The notes under the pieces: model-generated | The model's input: the letters and a program-made list of their open reading frames with translations, nothing else | What the model was told of the DNA's origin: nothing | The model's database searches: none | Part shown: piece by piece, positions 43,447-51,454 of the stretch | Layout: each line of letters opens with the position of its first letter | Position numbering within the stretch: position 1 is the first letter of the stretch | Position numbers and translations under genes: made by a program | Source of the DNA: JALHOP01 sp964484195 | GTDB taxonomy: Bacteria; Myxococcota; XYA12-FULL-58-9; JALHOP01 | Direction of reading: 5' to 3' | DNA: 64,000 nt | Assembly (NCBI GenBank): GCA_964484195.1 | Contig: CAZAER010000013.1 | Span: 1 to 64,000 of the forward strand

Positions 43447-44268
43447 ATGGGTACCGCCGCCCTGTTGTTCGCCGTCCTCGCCACGGCCCCCGCTGAACGT
43501 GTCCTCGCCATCCACACGCCGAGCGGGGACATCTCATCGCGTCAGGCGGGGCTCTTCGAAGCGCACCTGCGCATCGAGCTCTCGAAACATCAGGGGCTCG
43601 AGGTGGTGCGGCCGACGCCGCAAGAGCAAGGTCCCGAGGACAAGCAGTGCGTGGAGAAGCCCGAGTGTCTCGCCTCGCTCGCCAAGGGTGTCGGCGCCGA
43701 GATCGTGGTGTTCGCGCGCACGGCCCGCCTCGCTGGCGACAGCGTCGTCACCATGAAGCGGCTGCGCATCCTCACCGGTGAAATCGAGCAGACGACCACG
43801 CGCTCGCTCGTCGGAGGTGATGGTCAGGAGATGCTCATCGCCATCGGTCCGATGGTCGCCGAGCTCTTTCCTGATCGTCCGATCATCAGCGGCGCCATGA
43901 CCGGCGTGACCCGCGACGACGTCTTGCGCTGGACGCCCCCGCCGGTGAAGCCGTGGATGTTCTGGACCGCGGTAGGCGCGACCGCCGTGAGCGCGAGCTG
44001 TATCGCCATCTTCGCCATCCAGAAGAGCAAGGCCGAAGACGATTTCCAGGAGCTGCTCTTACAAGGCGGACCGGTGGGCGGTGTCGAGCTTCGCGAGGTC
44101 ACCGATCGCGCCGAACGGTGGAAAGACCGCACCAACGTCGCCATCGGCACGACGATTGGACTCGGCGTCACCACCGCGATCCTCGGTTACTTCACCGATT
44201 GGAATCGCGAGCGCGACACGGAGCTCTTGCTCGGACCGAATGGCGCGGGCGTGCGTACGACGTTTTAG
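43447..44268 (+). CDS. membrane-anchored protein of unknown function
   Basis: A 273-residue protein with a short hydrophobic N-terminus (MGTAALLFAVLATAPA), a soluble alpha/beta region up to about residue 170 (LRIELSKHQGLEVVRP; KGVGAEIVVFARTARL; a Cys pair in CVEKPEC) and two transmembrane helices in the C-terminal third (FWTAVGATAVSASCIAIFAI and VAIGTTIGLGVTTAILGYF). The domain plan resembles myxobacterial proteins in which an FlgO/TolB-like N-terminal region precedes a double-helix anchor. Its 3' end overlaps the convergent VFGW paralogue 2 by 4 bases. Confidence 0.6.
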   Translation: MGTAALLFAVLATAPAERVLAIHTPSGDISSRQAGLFEAHLRIELSKHQGLEVVRPTPQEQGPEDKQCVEKPECLASLAKGVGAEIVVFARTARLAGDSVVTMKRLRILTGEIEQTTTRSLVGGDGQEMLIAIGPMVAELFPDRPIISGAMTGVTRDDVLRWTPPPVKPWMFWTAVGATAVSASCIAIFAIQKSKAEDDFQELLLQGGPVGGVELREVTDRAERWKDRTNVAIGTTIGLGVTTAILGYFTDWNRERDTELLLGPNGAGVRTTF

Positions 44269-45281
44269 CGGCGCGACAGACGTTCGCGGCCGTGACGTGC
44301 GACCGGCCGCTCGGGGTCATCACCGCCGAGGGTGACGACGATGTCCGCTCCCGCGTGTACCGGCGTGATGCTGCGCGGCAGGGCGAGCTCGTTGGCGAAG
44401 CGCGTCTCGAGCAATTTCAGATCGCTGGCGACGGCGAAGCCACTCGCTTCGTTGCTGCTCGCGTGCTCGATGCGGACGCGGCCCCAGCGGCCAAGGCTCT
44501 TGGCGAGCTGCAGCGTGCGTGAGTCGCGTGTGTCGACTGCGCGCACCAAGATCTGGAGCTCACGGGCGCGCGACCACTTCGCCGACACTGGTTGGCGGAA
44601 GCTGATCTCGTGCGCGTCGGGCGACCAATCGAAGCGCGCCATGGCGACCGCGATGTCGGCTCGACCCCAGTACGTGCGCGTATGCGACAGCCGCATGTGC
44701 TGACAGCCGCCGCGGATGTCCGGCACCGGCTGGTGGGGCTGGAAACGGCGCTCGCCATTGGCTTCGAGAATGAACGCTACAGCGGGCTGGCAGTCCGTCT
44801 TGCTGAGCTGCACCGGGTCCCAGAGCACGTCGACTTTCATCCAACCATCGGGGCGGTGCTTCTTGGGACGCATCGGGTACATGCGCGCGAGGTTGTAATC
44901 GAGGTCGCCGAGGTTCGACTTTCCGTCATCGAAGACTTCTTTCAACATGACCGGCGCGTGCGGCAGATCAGCGGCGGTGATGACGTCGATGTCGATGCGC
45001 TCGATGGGATGCACGTCATCGACCGGCCACGCGACCATCATGACCTCGCCGCGCATGCCGCCGAGGGGACCACGACGCGAGTGCGCGACGATGGCGCCGA
45101 AGGCGCTGAAGTCGGTGCTCCAACCGAAGACTTCGGTGTCGATGCGCGTCGCGGTGTGATCGATCGGACCGGTCTGCAAGATGCCGTTGTTACCGGCGAG
45201 ACGGCCCGCGGACGCTTCTTGCGCGGCCAGCGCGACTGTCATCAAGCCTGCGATGTATCCGACGAGCGAGCGTGAGCGCAT
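44265..45281 (-). CDS. exported protein, VFGW paralogue 2
   Basis: A 338-residue paralogue of the protein at 40036-41010, sharing ATRIDTEVFGW, HSRRGPLGG, DPVQLSKTDCQPAVAFILEA, LSHTRTYWGRADIAVAMARF, PVSAKWSRARELQILVR and GADIVVTLGGDDP, with a signal peptide ending QEASA. The start ATG 45281 has GGAG 6 bases upstream. It lies 11 bases after the stop of the next gene upstream, so the two form an operon. Function unknown. Confidence 0.75.
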   Translation of the reverse strand: MRSRSLVGYIAGLMTVALAAQEASAGRLAGNNGILQTGPIDHTATRIDTEVFGWSTDFSAFGAIVAHSRRGPLGGMRGEVMMVAWPVDDVHPIERIDIDVITAADLPHAPVMLKEVFDDGKSNLGDLDYNLARMYPMRPKKHRPDGWMKVDVLWDPVQLSKTDCQPAVAFILEANGERRFQPHQPVPDIRGGCQHMRLSHTRTYWGRADIAVAMARFDWSPDAHEISFRQPVSAKWSRARELQILVRAVDTRDSRTLQLAKSLGRWGRVRIEHASSNEASGFAVASDLKLLETRFANELALPRSITPVHAGADIVVTLGGDDPERPVARHGRERLSRR

Positions 45282-45292
45282 GAACAACTCCG

Positions 45293-46282
45293 TTAGTCGC
45301 GACCGAAATGTTCGAACTCTGCCTTGAAGTCCGGGTGGAGCTCTTTGAAGTACTGCTCGCCGAGCTTCTCGCTGGCGAGCGTCATGTTGAACGAGCCGAT
45401 GGTGGTGGTGCCGATGGGGTCGCCTGGCATTGCGTAGATGCGGGTGAGATCCGTGGTGTGCACCGCGAGGCTACCGCACATGGGTTGCTGCCCGACTTTG
45501 GTACGGCCGGCTTGTCCGCTATAGCTGGCAACGACGGCGACGTGCATGCCGGTGTTCGAGTGATAGGCGGTAAGGACGATCCCGACGGTTTGTCCAGGCG
45601 TGCCGTTGGCGCGCGGCAACGGGGCCATCTCTTCGATGCGACCGTCGTAGAGGCGGATGTGCGGCGTGAGGCCGAGACCGCTGCCCTCGGCGCCGGTGAT
45701 GGTGATGCACTTCTTGGTGGAGAGTGAGTCGGCGAGCTTGTCGCCAGGCGCGAGCGCGACGCGGAAGATGTGGCGCGAGAGATGGACGCGATACATCCAG
45801 AGACGCGCGCGGCTCTGGTAAGCGGTCCAGGTGCTCTCGGGCTTCGCGGCTTGCCACTCCGCGGCGGCCGAGGGCTCGCCTTGGCGGAAGGTCGCGACGA
45901 CCTGCTCGTTTTGCGTCGACAACAGGCGAATGACCTCGTACGCGTTCGAGCGGGCGCCGGCGTTTTCGATGACCTTCACCTTGTACGCGGCAGCAGACTC
46001 GTTGGCGGTGAAGCCGAGGAACTCGAGCGTCTCTTCGCGGTCGGCCGGGACGGGCGGCGGCGTGGCCTCGCGCGGTGCGGTGTAGTACTCGTTGCGCTGC
46101 GGCAGACTGAAGTCGTTCTTGGGCGGCAACTGGCGCCCCTTCGGGCGAGCGGCGACCTTCTTGCTGCTCGACGACCCGACGCTCTCGACCCACAGCGCCG
46201 AGCCCTTCGCGGCCACCATGGTCGGCAGGATGAGAGCGATGATTGCTGCGAAAACGGCGCCGGCGCGCATGGAGTACCCCAT
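45293..46282 (-). CDS. exported protein upstream of VFGW paralogue 2
   Basis: A 329-residue secreted protein (signal peptide AGAVFAAIIALILPTMVAAKG) with a Ser/Lys/Pro-rich linker and a beta-rich domain of unknown family. The strands FLGFTANESAAAYKVKVIEN and HIRLYDGRIEEMAPLP are noteworthy, and two cysteines (KKCITITG and PMCGSLAV) could pair. It is the promoter-proximal gene of the two-gene operon with VFGW paralogue 2. It does not share the VFGW blocks itself, so it may be a binding partner rather than a third paralogue. Confidence 0.7.
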   Translation of the reverse strand: MGYSMRAGAVFAAIIALILPTMVAAKGSALWVESVGSSSSKKVAARPKGRQLPPKNDFSLPQRNEYYTAPREATPPPVPADREETLEFLGFTANESAAAYKVKVIENAGARSNAYEVIRLLSTQNEQVVATFRQGEPSAAAEWQAAKPESTWTAYQSRARLWMYRVHLSRHIFRVALAPGDKLADSLSTKKCITITGAEGSGLGLTPHIRLYDGRIEEMAPLPRANGTPGQTVGIVLTAYHSNTGMHVAVVASYSGQAGRTKVGQQPMCGSLAVHTTDLTRIYAMPGDPIGTTTIGSFNMTLASEKLGEQYFKELHPDFKAEFEHFGRD

Positions 46283-46356
46283 GATCGGGTTCTCCGTAGT
46301 TTTCGGCGGCCAAGGGCCAATGGTTGCGCGGATTTAGCCGGTCAAACGGGTGGCTT

Positions 46357-47697
46357 TCAGCGCTTGGTTTGAACGTGGCCAGAACGAGCCAAAACGAACC
46401 TTCTGAGGCCTTCCAGCGCCCCCAGGGCCTGGGTACGGCCGGAGCTTTGGCTGGCGTTGACGATTTGCGTCAGCTTGTCGAGCGTCGCCAGGCACTGCTC
46501 GACCCGTTCGACGTTGCGGTCGACGGTGAGCCGGTCGTCGCTTTCGCCGCGTGGTCGCAGCTGGGCGATGGCGTCCAGGGCCTCCTGGGCGTGGGGGCCG
46601 TTGGGGTAGCGGGCGAGGTATTCGCCGTAGGTGCTGCGGACCTGGGTGACGGCGCAGATGATTTCGCGGCCGCAGGTGCGCGGCTTCGCGGCGAAGTGGG
46701 CGGCGGTCCAGGCGATGTTCTCGGCGGCGGGCTCGCCGCGATATCTCTCTTCGGCGGTCCACATGTCGCCGGCGCGCACCGAATAGCCTTCCGGATCCCA
46801 ATCGAGCTGTCCGCCATAGCGAACCATGAAGCCCTTGTAGGGCTCGGGCATCTTGTCGCTGCGTTGCACCATCTCGCCGGCGCGTTCGAGCGCGATGGCC
46901 TTGGCGAGCACCAACTCGGCACCCGCGTGCGTGCCACCGTACGACGTGACCGCTTGCGATAGACAGCTGACGTTGTCGACGCGCTCGAGGAAACGCTCGC
47001 GCACGTCGCTCGCCTTGTCGGCGGCTTCGCGCGGAATGCCGCAGCACTCGAGGTAGCTCGCGCCCTCGGCGTTGAATGACAGCTCGCTCGTCGCGTCGTC
47101 GCGCACCCAACCGCGGTGGCCCGCAGCGTCGACCTGGATCCAGTCTTGCGCCTCGCCCTTCGTGCCGCGCGAGACGACCTTCACCTTGGTGCCGACCGGC
47201 AAACGTGCGACCGCGTTAGCGTTCTCGCTCGGCGCTTTGCGCATGGCGAGTCGCGGCTCGCAACTGATGCGTCCCACGACCCGCGGGGCCGGTGCTTCCA
47301 TGGCTTTGGCGAGCGGCTCTTGCGGCTCACGCGGCGGCGGCGTGTTGGGCGGATTGTCGAGCTCGGTCGCGCCCGCGCCGTGTTTGCCGAACGGATTCAT
47401 CGTCGAGCCCATGATGAGGTCGAGCGCGTCGTTCGAGCGCTGGGCGCCGTCGACGTCGTACTCTTTGTCGTAACCTTCGGGGTAGTCGTAGAACTCTTTC
47501 GCCTCTGGCGGCGGCGCGCGCTCGACGATGCGTGGCGGTGGCTCGGGCTCGAGCGGCGGTCGCTTGGGCTCGATCTTCGGCGGCGGCTCGCTGGTGATGA
47601 TCTTGGGGTGCACCTTCTCGACGACGCGGTCGCCTGCGTCGCGCGTCTCGTTGGCGCACGCCGCGGTCAGGGCAACGATGAGGAGGGCACCTCGCAT
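46357..47697 (-). CDS. lipoprotein with SH3-like domain
   Basis: A 446-residue lipoprotein: MRGALLIVALTAACANE gives a short lipidated signal. A long proline/glutamate-rich spacer (residues about 20-120, PPPKIEPKRPPLEPEPPP) could cross the periplasm. Residues about 145-215 look like a bacterial SH3/SH3b domain (KAPSENANAVARLPVGTKVKVV; WIQVDAAGHRGWVRD), which often binds peptidoglycan. The C-terminal half is helical with several cysteines. The gene ends 74 bases from the upstream end of 46282. ATG 47697 is used; longer frames lack a signal peptide. Confidence 0.75.
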   Translation of the reverse strand: MRGALLIVALTAACANETRDAGDRVVEKVHPKIITSEPPPKIEPKRPPLEPEPPPRIVERAPPPEAKEFYDYPEGYDKEYDVDGAQRSNDALDLIMGSTMNPFGKHGAGATELDNPPNTPPPREPQEPLAKAMEAPAPRVVGRISCEPRLAMRKAPSENANAVARLPVGTKVKVVSRGTKGEAQDWIQVDAAGHRGWVRDDATSELSFNAEGASYLECCGIPREAADKASDVRERFLERVDNVSCLSQAVTSYGGTHAGAELVLAKAIALERAGEMVQRSDKMPEPYKGFMVRYGGQLDWDPEGYSVRAGDMWTAEERYRGEPAAENIAWTAAHFAAKPRTCGREIICAVTQVRSTYGEYLARYPNGPHAQEALDAIAQLRPRGESDDRLTVDRNVERVEQCLATLDKLTQIVNASQSSGRTQALGALEGLRRFVLARSGHVQTKR

Positions 47698-47817
47698 CGA
47701 CCCGGAGCATCGCGAAGGCCGAAGCCATTTGTCAAAGGGGCCGCCAGGCAGGGTCATCGTTTCCCTCGATCCATTCGCGCGCGGTCACGCGTAGGACGTC
47801 GACAAAGGGAGACCGCC

Positions 47818-48456
47818 GTGAACCTCACCATCCGCCTACTCGCGCTTGCTTGCTTCACCATCAGCACGGTTGCCTGCAGCGACGACGACCTCGACGAAGA
47901 AGAAACCGTCGCCGCGATCTTCGACGCCTTCCAACCCACCATCGCGAAGATCGTCGCCAAGGGCTACGAAGCGAAAGATGCCTCGACCTCGGGCGCTAAC
48001 ATCACGACGCCCGTCACCGGTACCGGTGAGGTGCAGGGCACCATGACCATCGGTGGCAAGACCGCCCAGAGCAGCGGTGGCAATCAGAACTTCACCCTCT
48101 GGGTGCAGCTCGATGGTCCGTACATCGACGTCGAAGACATTTCCTTCGCCACCGACAACACGACCGACGCGAGCAAGCTGCAGTTCCCGATCCAAATCAC
48201 CCTTCAACCGTCCGACAATCGTATGGGCAGCACGCTCAACGGCGCCCTCGATGTCGACGGCGACATCGAAGGCACCGCGCTCTTCGCGTTCACCATCGCG
48301 ACCGACCTTGCCGACGATGATGGCAACCCCGCGCCGATCTGCTCGCACATCACCGGCACGATCACCCAGGACGACACGCACGACTTCGACTTCGTTCTGC
48401 CACGCGACACCAGCACGCTCGAGCAGGCGCAGCTCACGAAGTGCCAGGGACTGTAA
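47818..48456 (+). CDS. small acidic lipoprotein
   Basis: A 212-residue lipoprotein beginning at GTG 47818 with AAGGGAGA 6 bases upstream; lipobox TVACSDDD. The mature protein is acidic and Thr-rich, and predicted all-beta (TGTGEVQGTMTIGGKTAQSS; LWVQLDGPYIDVEDISFAT; GALDVDGDIEGTALFAFTI), with two late cysteines (PICSH, TKCQG). No family recognised. It is divergent from the SH3 lipoprotein gene. Confidence 0.7.
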   Translation: MNLTIRLLALACFTISTVACSDDDLDEEETVAAIFDAFQPTIAKIVAKGYEAKDASTSGANITTPVTGTGEVQGTMTIGGKTAQSSGGNQNFTLWVQLDGPYIDVEDISFATDNTTDASKLQFPIQITLQPSDNRMGSTLNGALDVDGDIEGTALFAFTIATDLADDDGNPAPICSHITGTITQDDTHDFDFVLPRDTSTLEQAQLTKCQGL

Positions 48457-48540
48457 ACGGCGCCGTCGGCGACCGTGTGCCTGGTTGGCACCGAGCGTGG
48501 CACCGGTCGTCTGCGAACCAATCCGCAGCCTGCGGCGACA

Positions 48541-49005
48541 ATGGTGGAGAGCATTGCCGCAATGGGACCTTCACGCATGTCAGTCAAAGAAGCCGTAGGC
48601 AACTTCACTCTGGCCACTCTCCGCATCATCGACCAGGACGCCACTGATTTCCGCGGCACGCGTCCCGACAACCGCAACTGGATGAGAGTCCAAGGCGACC
48701 AGGCCACCCGCCAGAACACCGACGCGGCCAAGGAACACCTGATTTCCGCGATCCCGCTCGTCGGGGCGGGCTGGGATGGCATCAAAGTCGTCGCGACAGT
48801 CGGCGACCGCCATTATTCCTGGCGCGCCCAGCTCGGCGCGGTGACGAGCCTCGGCGTCAACGTCGGTGGCTGGATCGCGGCGCTTGCGATCGGTGACCCA
48901 ATGCTTGCCGGCATCGGCACCGGCTACCACCTGCTCCTCGCGGGCGTCGATGCGACCCAGGCTCGCTTGCACACCTTCGCCGCAGAGCACGCGTCACTGA
49001 GCTAG
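48541..49005 (+). CDS. hypothetical protein
   Basis: A protein of 154 residues without recognised domains. There is an amphipathic N-terminal half and a Gly/Ala-rich hydrophobic stretch (LGVNVGGWIAALAIGDPMLAGIGTG) that may insert into a membrane. The start is uncertain: GTG 48475, ATG 48541 and ATG 48577 are in frame, none with a strong ribosome site. Its end overlaps the convergent cupredoxin gene by 4 bases. Confidence 0.45.
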   Translation: MVESIAAMGPSRMSVKEAVGNFTLATLRIIDQDATDFRGTRPDNRNWMRVQGDQATRQNTDAAKEHLISAIPLVGAGWDGIKVVATVGDRHYSWRAQLGAVTSLGVNVGGWIAALAIGDPMLAGIGTGYHLLLAGVDATQARLHTFAAEHASLS

Positions 49006-49340
49006 TTCACGGCGATCGTGCCCTTGAACATCTCCATGCCGCAGGTGAACTCGATCGGCCCGGCCTTGTCGGGTGTGAAGGTCACTTCGACCGGTTGATT
49101 GACTGGGAGATCTTTGTCCACCTTCTGCGAGGGGATGAGGACCTTCTCGAGGCACTCCGAGGTCGTGGTGCGCGTGAACACCAAGGTGACTGGCTGGCCC
49201 GCTTTGACCGCTATGTCGGACGGCTGGTAGCCCTCGTCGCTCGCGGTGATGGCAATGCGTACGGGCTCCGGCTTTGCAGCTGGTTGTTTGTCGCAGGCCG
49301 CGAGGGCAAAGAGCGCCGCCGCGACGATCCACGTCTTCAT
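49002..49340 (-). CDS. cupredoxin-domain lipoprotein
   Basis: A 112-residue lipoprotein with lipobox LFALAACDK and a single cupredoxin-like domain: strands around GYQPSDIAVKAGQPVTLVF, then TTTSECLEKVLIP and FTPDKAGPIEFTCGMEMFKG. The Cys-Gly-Met-x-Met loop and the earlier Cys are the likely copper ligands, as in small periplasmic copper-binding cupredoxins linked to copper export. The start ATG 49340 overlaps the stop of the M3 peptidase gene (ATGA), so its translation is coupled to the peptidase. Confidence 0.82.
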   Translation of the reverse strand: MKTWIVAAALFALAACDKQPAAKPEPVRIAITASDEGYQPSDIAVKAGQPVTLVFTRTTTSECLEKVLIPSQKVDKDLPVNQPVEVTFTPDKAGPIEFTCGMEMFKGTIAVN

Positions 49341-51454
49341 CGGTTCAACCACGTGGCAAACGAATCGAAGCTGTAGTCGCGCTGCAAGAAGTCATGCACG
49401 ATCACGTCCGCGTCGCGTGAGCCGCCGCTCTCCAGAATGATGTTGCGGTAGCGCGTCGCGACGCCGGGATCGAACATCCCTTGCTTCTCGAAGACGCTGA
49501 ACAGGTCCTTCGCGATCGCGAGCGACCACATGTACGTGTAGTAAATCGCTGAGTACCCCTCGAGGTGGCCGAAGCTGTACTGGAAGTAGGTGTCGTCCAC
49601 GTAAGCGTACGGGCTGTACTTCTTCTGCAGCTCTTTCACCGTCGCGGTGGTGTCGAGGCCCTTGGGGTCACGGTTGTAGTAGGCGAGCGAGAGCGCCGCG
49701 TAGAACATCTGATGGCGCGTCGCGAGACCCTTACCGAAGTCGCGGGCAGCGCGCATGCGGCCGATGAGCTCATCGGGAATGGTGGTGCCGTCTTCGCTTA
49801 CCGCGAACTTCTTGAGCGCTTCAGGATTCCACGCCCACTCCTCGAGGAGCTGCGACGGTGCTTCGACGAAGTCCCACTCGGTGCGAATGCCCGAGACACC
49901 AATCCAGCGCTGATCGCCGCCGAAGAGGTGATGAATGAGGTGGCCGAACTCATGGAAGAAGGTCTCGACGTCGTCGTGCTCCATGAGACCCGCGGTGCCG
50001 TCGCCGCCGGGGAAGTTGCAGACCAGCGCTGCCTCGGGAACCTGCTTTCCGTGGACGCCGCCGCGGATCGGGAACGCCGCCGCGTGTTTGAACTTGTTCT
50101 CGCGCGGATGCATGTCGAGGAAGAATCGGCCGAGCAGCTTGTCGCCGCTCTTCATCTCGAAAGCCTCGACGCTCGGATGCCAGACCTCGGCGTTCGTGAC
50201 CTTCTTGAACTGCACGCCGAACATGGAGCTCATGGTCTCGAGTACGCCGGTGCGGACGCGGTCGTAGGGGAAGTACTTGCGAGCTTCCTGCGAATCGAGC
50301 TGATAGCTGTCACGGCGCACCAGCTCTTCGGCGTAGGTTTTCTGCCAGTCGCCCACCGTCTTCGCCTTCGGGTCGTCTTTCTTGAGGCGCTCGAGGAGCT
50401 GGTCGATCTCCTTCTTGGCGCGTGGCTCGGCGAGCTTGTTCACCTTGTCGATGAACGTCTGCGCCGCTTCCGGCGTTTTGATCATCTTGTCTTCGGTGAT
50501 GTAGTGCGCCCAGTTCTTGTAGCCGAGCAGCTGCGCCAGCTCGTGACGCTTGGTGAGCAAATCGGAGAGCACCTTGTCGTTGGCTGGATAGCCACGCTGG
50601 CGGTTCACCACGTAGAGCTCTTTACGACGCTTGTCGTTTTTAGCGTACGTCATGAACGGCAGATAGTCGGGGTAGTCCGTGGTGATGGTGATCTTGCCGT
50701 CGTCGCCGGGCTTGTGAGCGGCGATGTAATCCTCGGGCAAGCCGGCGAGCTCGGCGGCGCTGTCGACCTTGATGCTGCGGACGTCCTCGTTGATGTTCTT
50801 CGAGAACTTCTGACCGATGAGCACCAGCTCTTCGTTGAGCTTGCGCACCTTGTCGCGGGTCTGCTCCTCTTTGTCGACACCAGCACGCCGGAAGTCGCGC
50901 AGGCTGTGCTCGACGTAACGCTTGGTGATGGCGTCTTCGCCAGCGACATCCATGGCCGCCAAGGCGTCGTACAATGGCCGCGATAGCGACAGGTCGGTCG
51001 AGAGCTTCGAGAAGTCTTGCTCGCAGGTGTCGGCGATGGCGCGTACGTCGGCGTCGGGGTGGACGTTGCGCATCAAGCCGGCTTCGTTGCTCGCGCGGTC
51101 GATGATGACCATCAAGGCGTTGAGCGGCTCGAGGACGCCCGTCACCGTGGCCTTGCCGGCCTTCTCACGCTGCTCGAGCGCGATGAAGGCGTTGCGCGCC
51201 GCCGTGAGATCTTCTTCGCAGCGCTTCGCGTAGTGCTGTGCCGCCTTGCTCTTGTCGCTCACCTTGTCTCCCTGACCACTCGTCGCATCACCGGCGACGG
51301 GTGGCTCAACACCTTTGCGACCACTGCAGGCCGCCAAGGTCAAGGGCAAGATAGCTAGAGCTGCGAAAAACGCTCGTGCGTGACGACTAAGCCGCGCTCC
51401 GTTTGCCGCGTGGCGCGGGGACGCGCATGTCGACGAGTGCGATGAGATGTCCAT
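49337..51454 (-). CDS. M3-family zinc metallopeptidase, lipoprotein
   Basis: A 705-residue oligopeptidase F/thimet-type M3 peptidase. The zinc site HEFGH lies in VETFFHEFGHLIHHLFGG, with the third ligand Glu in the EAPSQLLEEWAW helix; family blocks RFFLDMHPRENKFKHAAAF and YYTYMWSLAIAKDLF are present. The N-terminus is a lipoprotein signal (FFAALAILPLTLAACSG), so unlike E. coli Dcp/OpdA it works at the cell surface or in the periplasm. The only in-frame start before the signal is ATG 51454, which overlaps the nuclease gene by 68 bases. It is coupled to the cupredoxin gene by ATGA. Confidence 0.9.
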   Translation of the reverse strand: MDISSHSSTCASPRHAANGARLSRHARAFFAALAILPLTLAACSGRKGVEPPVAGDATSGQGDKVSDKSKAAQHYAKRCEEDLTAARNAFIALEQREKAGKATVTGVLEPLNALMVIIDRASNEAGLMRNVHPDADVRAIADTCEQDFSKLSTDLSLSRPLYDALAAMDVAGEDAITKRYVEHSLRDFRRAGVDKEEQTRDKVRKLNEELVLIGQKFSKNINEDVRSIKVDSAAELAGLPEDYIAAHKPGDDGKITITTDYPDYLPFMTYAKNDKRRKELYVVNRQRGYPANDKVLSDLLTKRHELAQLLGYKNWAHYITEDKMIKTPEAAQTFIDKVNKLAEPRAKKEIDQLLERLKKDDPKAKTVGDWQKTYAEELVRRDSYQLDSQEARKYFPYDRVRTGVLETMSSMFGVQFKKVTNAEVWHPSVEAFEMKSGDKLLGRFFLDMHPRENKFKHAAAFPIRGGVHGKQVPEAALVCNFPGGDGTAGLMEHDDVETFFHEFGHLIHHLFGGDQRWIGVSGIRTEWDFVEAPSQLLEEWAWNPEALKKFAVSEDGTTIPDELIGRMRAARDFGKGLATRHQMFYAALSLAYYNRDPKGLDTTATVKELQKKYSPYAYVDDTYFQYSFGHLEGYSAIYYTYMWSLAIAKDLFSVFEKQGMFDPGVATRYRNIILESGGSRDADVIVHDFLQRDYSFDSFATWLNR

